Origin: Halichoerus grypus | Lineage: Eukaryota > Chordata > Mammalia > Carnivora > Phocidae | Length of the DNA: 64,000 nt | Reading direction: 5' to 3' | Assembly: GCF_964656455.1 (NCBI RefSeq) | Contig: NC_135724.1 | Coordinates: 10,687,414-10,751,413 of the forward strand | In this document: piece after piece, positions 1-10,430 of the stretch | Position numbering within the stretch: position 1 is the stretch's first letter | Layout: each line of letters begins with the position of its first letter | The notes under the pieces: generated by a model | What the model saw: the letters and a program-made list of their open reading frames with translations, nothing else | Told to the model about the DNA's origin: nothing | The model's database searches: none | Position numbers and translations under genes: made by a program

Positions 1-1471
1 CAGCAAACAATAAATATTAAAAGTTGTATTATTTATTTCATATAAAAATTTAATTGAGTTCTGCTCTGAAAATACTGTATAAATAAGTACACATTCTCTT
101 CCTCTGAATGTGATAAATTTTGGTAGTGTTATTCAAGTATTTCTAATAAAAAACTAGTAAATAATTCATGGTCTAAACACTGCCAACTTGCAGTAATTGT
201 CCTTTATTTTGAATTTATTTGCCAAGATGCTGAAAAGTTCGAAAAATTCTACCTCTGCCAAATACAAATTCAAGAAACAACAATATTAATGATTATCTTT
301 CTTCTAATTGTGAAGAATAGAGCCAAAACATTGTCACCAGTACCAACATATGAAGTTTGGATTTGGGACTTTTCAGTAGCAAGGCAGTAATAGGACAAAT
401 GTCATCATGTTAAAACTTTGAAGGCCAACTGAGTTAACAAAACTCCATACCATTTGATTTGCTTAAAGGAACATTAAGTCAGGTAGGTGGGATGGGGGTA
501 GATTTTTTGTATGTGATTGCTCTTCAGATATGTAGACACCATTGTCAACTATCATATGCAATTTTCTCTTCAGATCAAGTTTTCTTTTCTGCTAATTAAG
601 TGGGTCCCATTCTCCAATCATTTCTCACACACGAGTGTTTGGATAGCCCTCTCTCTGTAAATGAACTATGATCCTCTTTCTCTACAGTGTATTTTAAAAA
701 GCGAAACATATAAGACAGGTATAATCTCACGTGTGGAAGGAAAAATGACAATAGCTTCATTCTAATACAAAGATGAATGCAAACAAAAATCATTTTAGTT
801 TTTTCGAGTCAGAGCTTATTGTCAATTATTTTGTTGAGCATTACAAATAAAAACACTACCTGTTATTCCTGGTAGCACACCTAAAACATGTCACATTTAG
901 TTGTAGGACAATAATTGGAGGGAGTTAGAGTCATTTCTATTAATATTCTTAATATCCTTAAACATAATCCCATTCTTATTATTTTACTCAATATATTTTT
1001 AAATTCCTCCAGACATCTTGTCCTCTGTAAATTTTCAGTTTCTTCTTTTTGAGTATATGACACAGGAAATTTAAAATGTGGGCAGTCATCATAAAACTGT
1101 CTATGTTTGCAAATGGCATGATATTTTAGGTGGAAAATCCTATGAAATCTACAAAAAAGCTACTGAAACTAATCAGTTTTGTAAAGCTATAGAATACAAG
1201 ATTAGTATACACAATCAGCTATATTCTATATATAGTCATGAAGAAACAGAAATTGTTACTAAAACAAAATAATTTATGATATTATAAAAAATCAAATACG
1301 TAGGAAAAATTCTAACAAGAGTAAACACTTGTACATGGAAAACGACAAATAGTGCTGAGAAATACTAAAGATGATCTATGTAATTTAAGGAGATGTGTCC
1401 TATTAATGGATCAAAAGATCAGTACTATTAAGGTGTCAAATATATAACAATTAAAATGAGATATATGTTGG
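1..1471. other. AT-rich stretch, no gene or repeat recognised
   Basis: I see no recognisable gene, transposon or RNA gene here. Open frames are short (about 65 codons at most), have no recognisable domain and fit chance in AT-rich DNA. Confidence 0.5.
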
Positions 1472-1828
1472 TATCTTAGTCTGTTCAGGTTGCTATAACA
1501 AAATATCACAGATGGCATGGCTTACAAATAAAAACTTATTTCTATCAGCTCTAGGGGTTTGGGAAGTCCAAGGTCAAGGTGCCAGCCGATTCACTGCCTG
1601 GTCAGTGCCTCCTTCATAGATAGCTGTCTTACCACAACCTCACGTGGCAGAAGGGGCAAGCCAGCTCTCAGGGGTCTCTTAAGGGCTCTAATTCCAATCA
1701 TGAGGGCTCCACCAATGATCTAATCACTTCCCAAAGACTCCACCTCTCAATACCATCACCTTGGGAGCTAGGATTTCAACACAGGGATTTTGTGAGGACA
1801 CAAACCCTCAGTCCTTGGCATATGGCAA
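1472..1828 (-). mobile_element. MLT1-type LTR (ERVL-MaLR), reversed
   Basis: The plus strand starts TCTTAGTCTGTTCAGG (near 1477), which is the reversed end of an MLT1 long terminal repeat. Further on come the reversed polyadenylation region and the CCAATCATGAGGGCTCC and CACCTCTCAATACCATCACC blocks typical of this family (1690-1765). About 355 bp remain, so it is close to a whole solo LTR. MaLR elements are old non-autonomous retroviral relatives mobilised by ERV-L. Divergence is moderate and no target duplication was found. Confidence 0.8.
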
Positions 1829-3987
1829 TATATGCATATCATTTCTTCAGTCTTGCATCTGGGGATCAAATTGCCTTGCCATTAATTATGAATAAAATAA
1901 TTTTTAATTTTTATATAATTTAGTGATGAAAAATATATGGCTACCAAAATTTTGAATAACAGAATTTGGAATTTTGGACTTTGAAGACAAGTTCATTGAT
2001 CAAATGTTCTGTGCCTCCGTTGCCCGTTCTTGCTTGACATTTATTATTATTATTATCATCATCATTATTTTCTTTTTATTATTGTTTTGAATTTTTAAGT
2101 GTAAGAAGATTTGGTAAACCTTGAAAGGCTTGCTCTCATGCTATTATACAGTCCAAGAAGAGAATTTACTTTTAATTTGGCATGGCATATGTAATCTCTT
2201 TTTTTCTTCCTACTTTCCTTCCTTCATTTCTTCCTTCCTAATGTTGGATCCAACTTTCTCTCTCACTTTGAAAAAAAAATGCAAAAATGGCATTTCTTTC
2301 TCCTAAAGGAGTAACATGTTTTTTGTTTGTTTGTGGTTCATTCATATTGCTAAGGTCTTTAGAAAAAAAAAAAGCAGTACTGAGATGAGCTACATGCTGA
2401 ATGCCCCTGAGTAGGTGGTAACATACCCCAAATAGAATGTCTTTTTCTCTGAAATGTTACAAGTAGAAATCATCATCTTAGAAATGGGAGTAACATTTGG
2501 AGAAACTGTTATCAATATTCCATTTTATGCTTATGGCTAAAAAATTACGACTAAAACTGAACATTTAAGTTCACTTAATATTGCCTTCAAATTGGAGTGT
2601 AGTTGAAATAACAGTGTTTTTAAAGAGATTGGTATGTTTTGTATATAAAGAAGGAAATCACTGAGAAATGATAAAGCAAATAGTTTCTTCATGTTTGCTG
2701 CTGTTGTTGTTTGTATTTTAACACAACATTAAGCCTGAGTGTACACAAGTAATACATATATCATTGTTTCATGAAAATAGTCTTTGGTGGTCTCTTTTTT
2801 TTTTTTTTTTTTTTATTTAGCACATTCTTGTCTATAATTTAGTCTCTGTCAAGGATTTTCTTCCAGGAGACAGTACCATGAATTAACAGAAACATGTCTC
2901 ATTCTAAATTAAGAAATTAATCTTCTTTGAAATAAAAAAAAAATCTTGGGATTTGGGTTTAATATGTTAGTCTTTTTAAACACTAGATAAAATGGGGTAA
3001 ATGAAACTGCACACATGTGGATCACAGTTGATTTGGGTTTGCCCCAATAGATATATTTCTAATTTTTAAAATCTGTGTAAGGGACCAAACTTTTCTCTAT
3101 GTGTTTTGATATCCCTTTAATTCCAACAACACACAATGATGTAAATTAAAGAAATCCAGAGATTTCTCCTCTTTCTGTGCCATATTGCTTCATTCTCATA
3201 CTCCTGACTTTATATTTGAGCTTTCTTCTCTTCTTCAGAATTAACTCATTCAGTATTTGTGTGTGTATGTGTGTGTTTAGGGGTGGTGAGTGTGTGTGAA
3301 TCTGATAGTGTGTATAAGGAAAAATAGTCACAAAGTTTTACTTTTTTTCCAAGCTGGGTGACCTTTTTTCAATGACATGGAGGTCATGTTTGCTTTCAGT
3401 AGGAACAAAGAGGATCCCAATCTCTGCAAGTCATAGAACAGATACTTCAATATATTACTTTATGGGATAAGAACGTGAAATAATAGTGCTTTTTGGTACA
3501 CTTAGTTTCTTTTACCCAGAATTCTGATGCTGATTTTGCTGATCCTTAGTTCATATTTATATTCTGTTTTCTCCCATATTATATTGCCTCCTTCAGAGCA
3601 ACAAAAATCTTTTTGTTAATTGCAAAAAAAAAAAAAAAAATTACCAAATAATTACTAATACCAGTTCCTCAATACACCTATTTGATTGCATCCCATATGG
3701 TAAAAAAATGAAAAGCTAAAAGAAATGTTTATATATTAGTAAAAAATTGTATAGTTTTTAGTCATGGAGTTCATTATTTGTAAGCAAAGTTTTATGTTAT
3801 TCAGCAGGGTAAATAGTTCCACGTCATAAAATTTACATTGACTTACACATCCTAACTCTCTCAGACAAAAACATTAATTACTGAAAAAACATATTTCACC
3901 TCTTGAAGATTCAACTTTTACACTTCCTCCCCAAAAAACAAGTTTTGGAAAAAGAACTTTAAAATATTAGTTTAAAACAAGGCAAGT
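1829..3987. other. AT-rich stretch with simple repeats
   Basis: No gene recognised. It holds an (ATT)/(ATC) trinucleotide patch at about 2038-2080, a T-tract at about 2791-2814, an imperfect GT-rich patch at about 3258-3312 and an A-tract at about 3625-3641. The A-tracts might be old retrocopy tails, but no attached element was recognised. Confidence 0.5.
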
Positions 3988-4188
3988 GGGGCGCCTGGGT
4001 GGCTCAGTTGGTTAAGCGGCTGCCTTCGGCTCAGGTCATGATCCCGGGGTCCTGGGATTGAGCCCCACATCCAACTCCCTGCTCAGCGGAGAGCCTGCTT
4101 CTCCCTCTCCCTCTGCCTGCCACTCTGCCTACTTGTGCTCTATCTGTCAAATAAATAAATAAAATCTTTCTAAAAAAAATAAATAAAT
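3988..4188 (+). mobile_element. Can-SINE (SINEC, tRNA-Lys-derived)
   Basis: A complete arctoid-type SINE: tRNA-like head GGGGCGCCTGGGTGGC, CT-rich middle and (AAAT)n tail. Flanking imperfect repeats AAAACAAGGCAA (from 3974) and AAAACGAAGCAA (from 4189) are the target duplication left by L1-driven insertion. Confidence 0.95.
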
Positions 4189-4202
4189 AAAACGAAGCAA
4201 AT

Positions 4203-4740
4203 CAATTTTAATATATTTGAAACCTGCCAGTCAACTACACTTAGGTTTGTTTACTGAGTATATGTCTAGGGCACTTGGGCCAATGTGTCTTTGAACAGTT
4301 CGTGTACTGTGAAGAGAAAATGGACAATAATGAAAGTACCAGATGATTTAGTGCACCATAAATATTTTGGACTTTGTTCTGTTATTTTATTTTTCTGGCT
4401 TTGATGGTATACTTCAATTGAGGTAAAACTTACATTATCATTTTCATATGTGTGATTAATAGAATATGACTGCTGAAGCAAATAGTTTTGAAAGAAATGT
4501 CTTCTTCAAACACTGTAATATCACCCAGGTTGTATTTGAAATGTCACTTTCTAGCAGTATTCTGCTTTTCTGTCCACATTCATGATTGCCCTCTCTTTTT
4601 TTTCCTCTTCTAGTATTGAGCACCTCAAGGACATAGGCAATGCTATAAAAATGCTATTTTCAAAATCCTATGATCATTTCATATAAATCACTGGACTGAA
4701 TATATGGATTACTTCCCTTGCCTCAGAAAATCCCCTTAAT
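4203..4740. other. unassigned stretch
   Basis: No gene, RNA gene or repeat recognised. A 71-codon open frame on the minus strand (4266-4481) has no recognisable domain. Confidence 0.5.
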
Positions 4741-4944
4741 GGGGTGTCTGAGTGGCTCAGTCAGTTAAGCGTCCCACTCTTGGTTTCAACTCAGGTTATG
4801 ATCTCAGGGTCGAGATCCAGCCCTGGGTTGAGCTCCACGCTCAGCATGCAGCCTGCTTGAGATTCTCTTCCTCTCCCTCCCTCTGTCCTTCCCACTTCTT
4901 CTCTCCGCTCTCTCTCTCTAAAATAAATAAGCCTTAAAAAAAAA
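4741..4944 (+). mobile_element. Can-SINE
   Basis: Head GGGGTGTCTGAGTGGC with the ACTCTTGGTTTCAACTC variant of the tRNA-like part, CT-rich body and short A-rich tail. More diverged than its neighbour at 3988. A short imperfect target repeat (CCCCTTAA / ACCCTTAA) flanks it. Confidence 0.92.
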
Positions 4945-5030
4945 AAACCCTTAAAATGACAGTAGTGGGGATTCTCCACAAAAAAACAGAATATAAATGA
5001 AGAAAACAATAAAATATCAAAAGTTGGGAG

Positions 5031-5207
5031 GGGTGCCTGGGTGGCTTAATCAATTGAACATCTGACTCTTGGTTTCAGGTCAGGTCATGATCTCAGGTCA
5101 TAGGATCAAGCCCCCGTCAGACTCCACACTCAGCACAGATCTGCTTGGGATTCTCTCCTCTGCCCCTCCCCTGCTCACTCTCTCTCTAAAAATAAATAAA
5201 TTTTTTA
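5031..5207 (+). mobile_element. Can-SINE with a perfect 20-bp target duplication
   Basis: Head GGGTGCCTGGGTGGC, CT-rich body and AAATAAATAAA tail. The 20 bases at 5011-5030 recur exactly at 5208-5227 (core ATATCAAAAGTTGGGAG), so the edges are certain. Confidence 0.96.
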
Positions 5208-5227
5208 AAAATATCAAAAGTTGGGAG

Positions 5228-5559
5228 GCAATGTAATAGTGACAACTGACCTAGCGGATGCGAGAAAGTAGAACCCTAAATTCAGAGGGAAAGAAGTTCA
5301 AGATGCTACCTCACTGAAGGAGAAAACTCACAAAAGGCTTAGGAATTAGTAACCTCAGGTTTCCCTAAACTTGAGTTGAAATTGTGCAGAAAGGTAAGGC
5401 AAATATCCATGAAGGAAGAGTTCAGAGCCGCAGATCCCTTGTCCCATTCGGCACCCTAAAGTCAGTTCCCTGTACCCTGTCTGAGGACTAGCAGGTTTTT
5501 CTTACAGAACACAAAGAACAGTCTCCAGATGGAAGCTACCAGGGATAGTTGAGGGCGAA
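5228..5559. other. unassigned stretch
   Basis: Somewhat less AT-rich than its surroundings. No coding region or named repeat recognised. It may be an extension of the repeat that follows. Confidence 0.4.
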
Positions 5560-5935
5560 GTTACCATACTGCACAGAAGGCAGTGAGTGCATGTCTATCA
5601 GTTCAAATTCTGCAGGATAGGCCAACAGGCTGGAGACCCAGGGAGGAGTTGATGCTGCTATTCCAGTCTGAAGGCAGTTTCCTACTAGAATTCCCTCTTC
5701 CTCAGGACATCAGTCTTTATTGTACTAAGGTCTTCAACTGATCGATGAGGTCCACTCATGTTATGGGGGAAAACCTACTTCACTCAAAGTCTACTGATTT
5801 AAATGTTAATCTTATCTTATTAAAAAAAAAACAAAAACAAAAACTAGAACTATCTAGAATAATGTTCAGCCCCTGTCTGGGTACCATGGCCTGGCCAAAT
5901 TGACACATAAAATTAACCATTCATATAGGGTAACA
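5560..5935 (-). repeat. interspersed repeat, same family as 32262-32752, reversed
   Basis: The reverse complement contains TTAATTTTATGTGTCAA, a segment reading GAACATTATTCT, and GATTAACATTTAAATCAG. These align in order with the plus-strand copy at 32262. An A/C-rich insert at about 5821-5845 interrupts it. I recognise this as a widespread mammalian repeat, probably LTR-like, but cannot name the family from memory. Confidence 0.65.
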
Positions 5936-6015
5936 TTTTCATTTTCAATGTTGTCATACCTCATTGGTTTCTTGGGAAATTGTTTAAGGCATTATTCTAA
6001 AAAGCAAATTTGTAA

Positions 6016-6212
6016 GGGCACCTGGGTGGCTCAGTCGTTTAGTGTCTGCCTTCGGCTCAGGTCATGATCCCAGGGTCCAGGGATCGAGTCCCACATCGGG
6101 CTCCCTGTTCCGTGGGAAGCCTGCTTCTCCCTCTCCCACTCGCCTTGCTTGTGTTCCTGCTCTTGCTATCCCTCTCTCGGTCAAATAAATAAAATCTTAA
6201 AAAAATAAAAAT
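6016..6212 (+). mobile_element. Can-SINE
   Basis: Head GGGCACCTGGGTGGC, the CTTCGGCTCAGGTCATG block, CT-rich body and A-rich tail. The target duplication is AAAAAGCAAATTTGT at 5999 and again at 6213. Confidence 0.95.
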
Positions 6213-6227
6213 AAAAAGCAAATTTGT

Positions 6228-7313
6228 TAAAAATAAAGAGAGATGTAAATATTTAGAATGAGAGATAATTGTTTTAGGGTTCTAATAACTGTGTAGCCCC
6301 TTTGCTGCAGGTTGCTTGCAGATAGGTACATTGTGAAATTGATGAAATTTATATTCACCACTATAAATTTAATATATTTACTAATTGGCAGTAAAATAAT
6401 AGGATTAAAGTTGATGAAAACTTCCTGGGTACAAATTAATTTAGAAAATTTGAAATAAATATTTAAAGTCTTCTTTTTTTCTTGGCATTTTGTAAATGGT
6501 ATTTTGTGTAAAATTTTAATCACTATTATGTATAGCAAAGCCAAGTTTCACAAAAACAGAACAAAATAAACAATGTTAGTTTAGTTTATTTAAGTTACTT
6601 TAACATTGATTAATAGTAGGAAAATAAATCCCTAATAAATAAAAGGCAAAATGAAGAAAACATCAATACATCTTAGCCGTGACTTTCAGCAGTACTGAGT
6701 GTGAGAAAATACTATAACATTTTGTATTTATTTTTATAAATGAATCCATACCTCTAGGCGGTTTTGAATTTGTCAGTAATTATTTATGTTTCCTAAATGA
6801 AAGTGTTATATGTATTATGGTACAAATCATTTTAATAAAGAAATACATATTATGTATGTGAATATTTCTTGTTCCTGAATATTCCATTAAATATAATCAT
6901 GAATTAATTATAACTTATAATGGGATTTGATAAAATACTAGGAACTCATAATCAAAAGTTAATTGCTTAAAAAAGTTTCCATTTTTTTCTGTAGTTTTTA
7001 GAATATTATTTTGATGCAGAATCTTCCACACCGTAATTTCTATCCATTAATTTTAACTCTTTCATCTGGGATTTTATTCTACACATCTAAGAGCTCTCAC
7101 AAGAGTACCCTTTTGATTATTTAAAGACAGTTGTTGTGCCCAGCCCCCTTTTTTTTCTTCAACAGACAAAATTCACTTCTCATACATAAACTATTGTTTC
7201 CTTTACGATCCTGTTCGTACTCTTTGAGGCACATTCTATGTTAGCCTAACACTCACGTTGCAACTTAAAATTCCAACAATGAACTAATTCTCAATTCTAT
7301 TCTGTCTCTCTTG
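6228..7313. other. AT-rich unassigned stretch
   Basis: No named repeat or gene recognised. A 105-codon minus-strand open frame (6227-6544) is rich in Ile, Phe, Lys and Asn, as expected from AT-rich noncoding DNA, and shows no domain. Confidence 0.5.
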
Positions 7314-7629
7314 TACTCTTGAGCAATGCAGGGACCAGAGGCACCAACCCCCTTGGAGTTTCAGATCCACACAAAAATTTTGACTCCCCCCAAACTTAAC
7401 GACTAACAGTCTACTTTTGACTGGAAGGCTTACTGGTAACATTGTCTATCAATACACATTTTGTATGTTATATGTATTATATACCATGTTCTTACAATAA
7501 AGTAATCTAGAAAGAAGAAGATGTCATTCAGAAAATCATAAGAGAAAAGCATTTATGGTACTGTACTATATTGAAAAAAAAATCTGCATATGAGACCCAT
7601 GCAATTCAAACCTGTGTTGGTCAAAGGTA
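7314..7629 (-). mobile_element. Tigger-type non-autonomous DNA transposon (copy 1)
   Basis: The left end CTCTTGAGCAATGCAGGG and the right end CAAACCTGTGTTGGTCAAAG are imperfect inverted repeats. The interior (CAATAAAGTAATCTAGAAAG and its neighbours) is the reverse complement of the element at 30164-30502. This pattern fits a pogo/Tigger deletion derivative (Tigger2/MER8-like from memory). Such elements carry no transposase and moved by cut-and-paste using an autonomous relative's enzyme. Confidence 0.8.
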
Positions 7630-7747
7630 ACTCTAAGAATATACATGCACATAGGTATCTATTATATATACATATATTATGCTATAGTGTATATAGTATA
7701 AACTCTCTCTCTATTAAAAAAAAAATTATTCCCATGGTTGATATCCA

Positions 7748-7826
7748 GAAGCTGAAGCCCGGAGAGGATCTATAATGTGATCAAAATTCACATGCCTACT
7801 AAGTGGTAGACCTGGGGCTCAGAGAA
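7748..7826 (-). mobile_element. MIR fragment, reversed
   Basis: GAAGCCCGGAGAGGATC followed by a block like TGTGATCAAAATTCACATGCC and AAGTGGTAGACCTGG matches the reversed core of MIR, the ancient tRNA-derived SINE of mammals. Old and short. Confidence 0.65.
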
Positions 7827-7870
7827 AATTATGGTTTGACACATAACACTATTGATTCTTATCTAAGTTT

Positions 7871-8434
7871 TGCTCACTGGCCCTATCACTTATACTTTGA
7901 AATTGTGAGACATATGGTTTGCAAGACAATATGTTGTCCCACAGCCACCCTGACCACAGCCCAATGATGACATCAAATCTCTGCAGGCATGATTGAAGAA
8001 GCTGTGTGCACATGGCATGTACGCCAAAATGACTATAGTAAGTCCTTAATATTAATCATTGATGACTTGTCCAGAATGCTTGTGAGTGGACATTATGGGC
8101 TATGGAATAACAGGGAACAAGGATTTAAGTGTGCGTCAAGTAAAATTTGTTGATATAGGTAGGGGGACCCACCTTTCATTTAGGATTTCACTTCCTTTCT
8201 ATAACACCAGTAATCAATCGTAATACACTCCTAGGATGATCCTAGAAGCTTGGAAATGTAATGGCTCACCTTAAATAAGAATAAAAATATAAGAACTCCC
8301 TTGGCAGAATGTGGAGAAAATGACCAAATAGCTCAGAATGTGGACATGCAAGAATGGATCTGTTGTGTAAGAGAACATACAAGATGACTTTGTTCCTTGA
8401 GAAAGCCAAATGGCCCTCTGTTCACTGAGCGTAT
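7871..8434. other. unassigned stretch
   Basis: Flanking DNA of the L1 insertion that follows. No repeat or gene recognised. Confidence 0.45.
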
Positions 8435-9306
8435 AAGAATTTTGCTGGTGAGAGTGCCGAATCCTAGCCACTAGACCACCAGGGAAATAGAGCTACCATA
8501 TGACCCAGCAATTGCACTACAGGGTATTTACCCCAAAGATACAAATGTAGGGATCCGAAGGGATACGTGCACCCCGATGTTTATAGCAGCAATGTCCACA
8601 ATAGCCAAACTATGGAAAGAGCCAAGATGTCCATTGACAGATGAATGGATAAAGAACATGTGGTATATATATACAATGGAATATTATGCAGCCATCAAAA
8701 GGAATGAAATCTTGCCATTTGCAATGATGTGGATGGAACTAGAGGGTATTATGCTAAGCGAAATAAGTCAATCAGAGAAAGACATGTATCATATGATCTC
8801 ACTGATATGAGGAATTCTTAATCTCAGGAAACAAACTGAGAGCTACTGGAGTGGTGGGGGGTGGGGGGATGGGGTGGCTGGGTGATAGACATTGGGGAGG
8901 GTATGTGCTATGGTGAGTACTGTGAATTGTGCAAGACTGTTGAATCACAGACTTGTACCTCTGAAACAAATAATACATTGTATGTTAAAAAAAAAAAAGA
9001 AGAAGAAGATAACAGGCGGGGAAAAATGAAGGGGGGAAATCGGAGGGGGAGATGAACCATGAGAGACTACAGACTCTGAGGAACAAACTGAGGGTTCTAG
9101 AGGGGAGGGGGGTGGGGGATGGTTTAGCCTGGTGATGGGTATTAAAGAGGGCACGTACTGAATGGAGCACTGGATATTATACACAAACAATGAATCATGG
9201 GACACTACATCAAAAACTAATGATGTAATGTATGGTGATTAACATAACATAATAAAAAAAAAAGGTGGATAGTCAAAAAAAAAAAAAAAAAGAATTTTGC
9301 GGGTGA
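8435..9306 (+). mobile_element. 5'-truncated L1 insertion with inverted tRNA-Glu half, including target duplications
   Basis: The repeat AAGAATTTTGCTGGTGA (8435-8451) returns with one change at 9290-9306, so this is one insertion event. Inside lie an antisense tRNA-Glu 5' half (about 8452-8485) and about 800 bp of L1 in sense orientation. The L1 part is the last part of ORF2 (open frame 8577-8810, C-terminal ORF2p-like, containing IAKLWKEPRCP), then a 3' UTR with two G-rich blocks, then an A-rich tail ending at 9289. The 3' UTR looks composite: a first 3'-end-like block near 8950-9000 is followed by a second unit starting ACCATGAGAGACTAC. Truncation removes EN and RT, so the copy cannot move itself. 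Confidence 0.93.
8452..8485 (-). pseudogene. tRNA-Glu (CTC) 5'-half retrocopy
   Basis: Read on the minus strand from 8485, the sequence is TCCCTGGTGGTCTAGTGG and continues into the anticodon. Over 36 nt (to 8450, where two bases overlap the target duplication) it matches nucleotides 1-36 of mammalian tRNA-Glu, recalled from memory, with two differences at nt 19 and nt 31. It starts exactly at tRNA nt 1, ends in the anticodon CTC, and has no 3' half. It lies antisense to, and directly against, the L1 5' junction, inside the shared target duplication. So it is not a decayed tRNA gene but a reverse-transcribed fragment captured during L1 insertion. It lacks the B box and acceptor partner strand and cannot make a tRNA. 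Confidence 0.85.
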
Positions 9307-9985
9307 AACGCATGCTGAGTTTGTTGTTTAGATCAGCTATGACTCATTTCTGTAAGCCATGGCTGATAGTAGGGATACCGTTGTGAACCTAGGCTTCCTA
9401 TTTTCAATGGGGATGATAAAATTCTTAAATAGAGGCTGTCAAGTTGTATCATTTAAACTTTAGAAGCAAAGTGGATATAATTACTATAAAGATAGAATGG
9501 TTATCGGAGGTTAATAAATCATGATGTTCCAAGAGGTAAAATAGATGAAAACATTTTAAAGAATTAAAGATTTTGTTGAGAACCACTACATAATGTTTCA
9601 CTTGCTTGAAAAGCTTCTATCTGTTTTGATTGCCCACTGAGGTGTAAGAGAGTTACTGCCATTCAAATAATAAAATTAAATCTACAATGAAGACAGAAGA
9701 GTATTCCGATACACACTTGATGGAATTGCTTTGTATTATTATAACAGTATAGATCACTACTTGCTAAGATAAGGTGTGATTGTAATTGTGCAGTTTATGA
9801 GAAATTGTCTGAAGGAATTTAATAATGCATGCATGGGGTATGCAGGCTCAGGCTCAACTGTTGAGGAAAGGTGTAGCAGGAAGATGAAGGAAGTCAAGTA
9901 AAGACGGAGAACCGTATCGACATGACAATGTTGCCAGAGTACTAGTAATGTAGGCTATTTTTTAAGTGAGGAAGCTTCGTGACGT
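9307..9985. other. unassigned stretch
   Basis: No repeat or coding sequence recognised. Confidence 0.45.
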
Positions 9986-10223
9986 TCTATTTGGCAATGG
10001 CTTTCTGGATATGACACCGAAAGCGCAGGCAACAAGAAAAATCAAACAAATTTGACTATATTGAAATTAAAAATTTTGTGCATGAAAGGACACAGTAGAG
10101 TGAAAAGGCACCCCACAAAATGGGAGAAAATATTTACAAATCACGAATGTGTAAAAAATTTATATCAAGAACATATAAAAGACCTCCTACATCTCAATAG
10201 CACACACAAAAGTACAGCCAATA

Positions 10224-10260
<37 letters not shown>

Positions 10261-10430
10261 AGAAAGGACTTGAATAGCCATTTCTTCAAAGAAGATATAC
10301 AAGTGGCCAATAAACACATGAAAAGTTGCTTGGCATCACTAATAATTTGGGAAATGCAAATCAAAACCACAATGAGATGCCACTTCACATAAGTATGCTT
10401 ATTATCAAAAAACAGGAATTAAACATTGGC
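9986..10430 (+). mobile_element. old L1 ORF2 fragment (C-terminal part)
   Basis: Blocks such as GGATATGACACCGAAAGC, AAAGGACTTGAATAGCC and GGGAAATGCAAATCAAAACC are in the order of the ORF2 3' part of mammalian L1. An A-tract of about 33 bases at about 10226-10258 sits in the middle, where L1 normally has only a short A-run, so it is an internal expansion. Many stops make it non-functional. Confidence 0.85.

Noticed and set aside
8452..8485. Active or decayed tRNA-Glu gene
   Set aside because: Only nt 1 to the anticodon exist, with no B box or 3' half, and the piece lies inside one target duplication with L1.
8577..8810. 77-codon open frame with protein-like composition
   Set aside because: C-terminal end of L1 ORF2 in a truncated copy.
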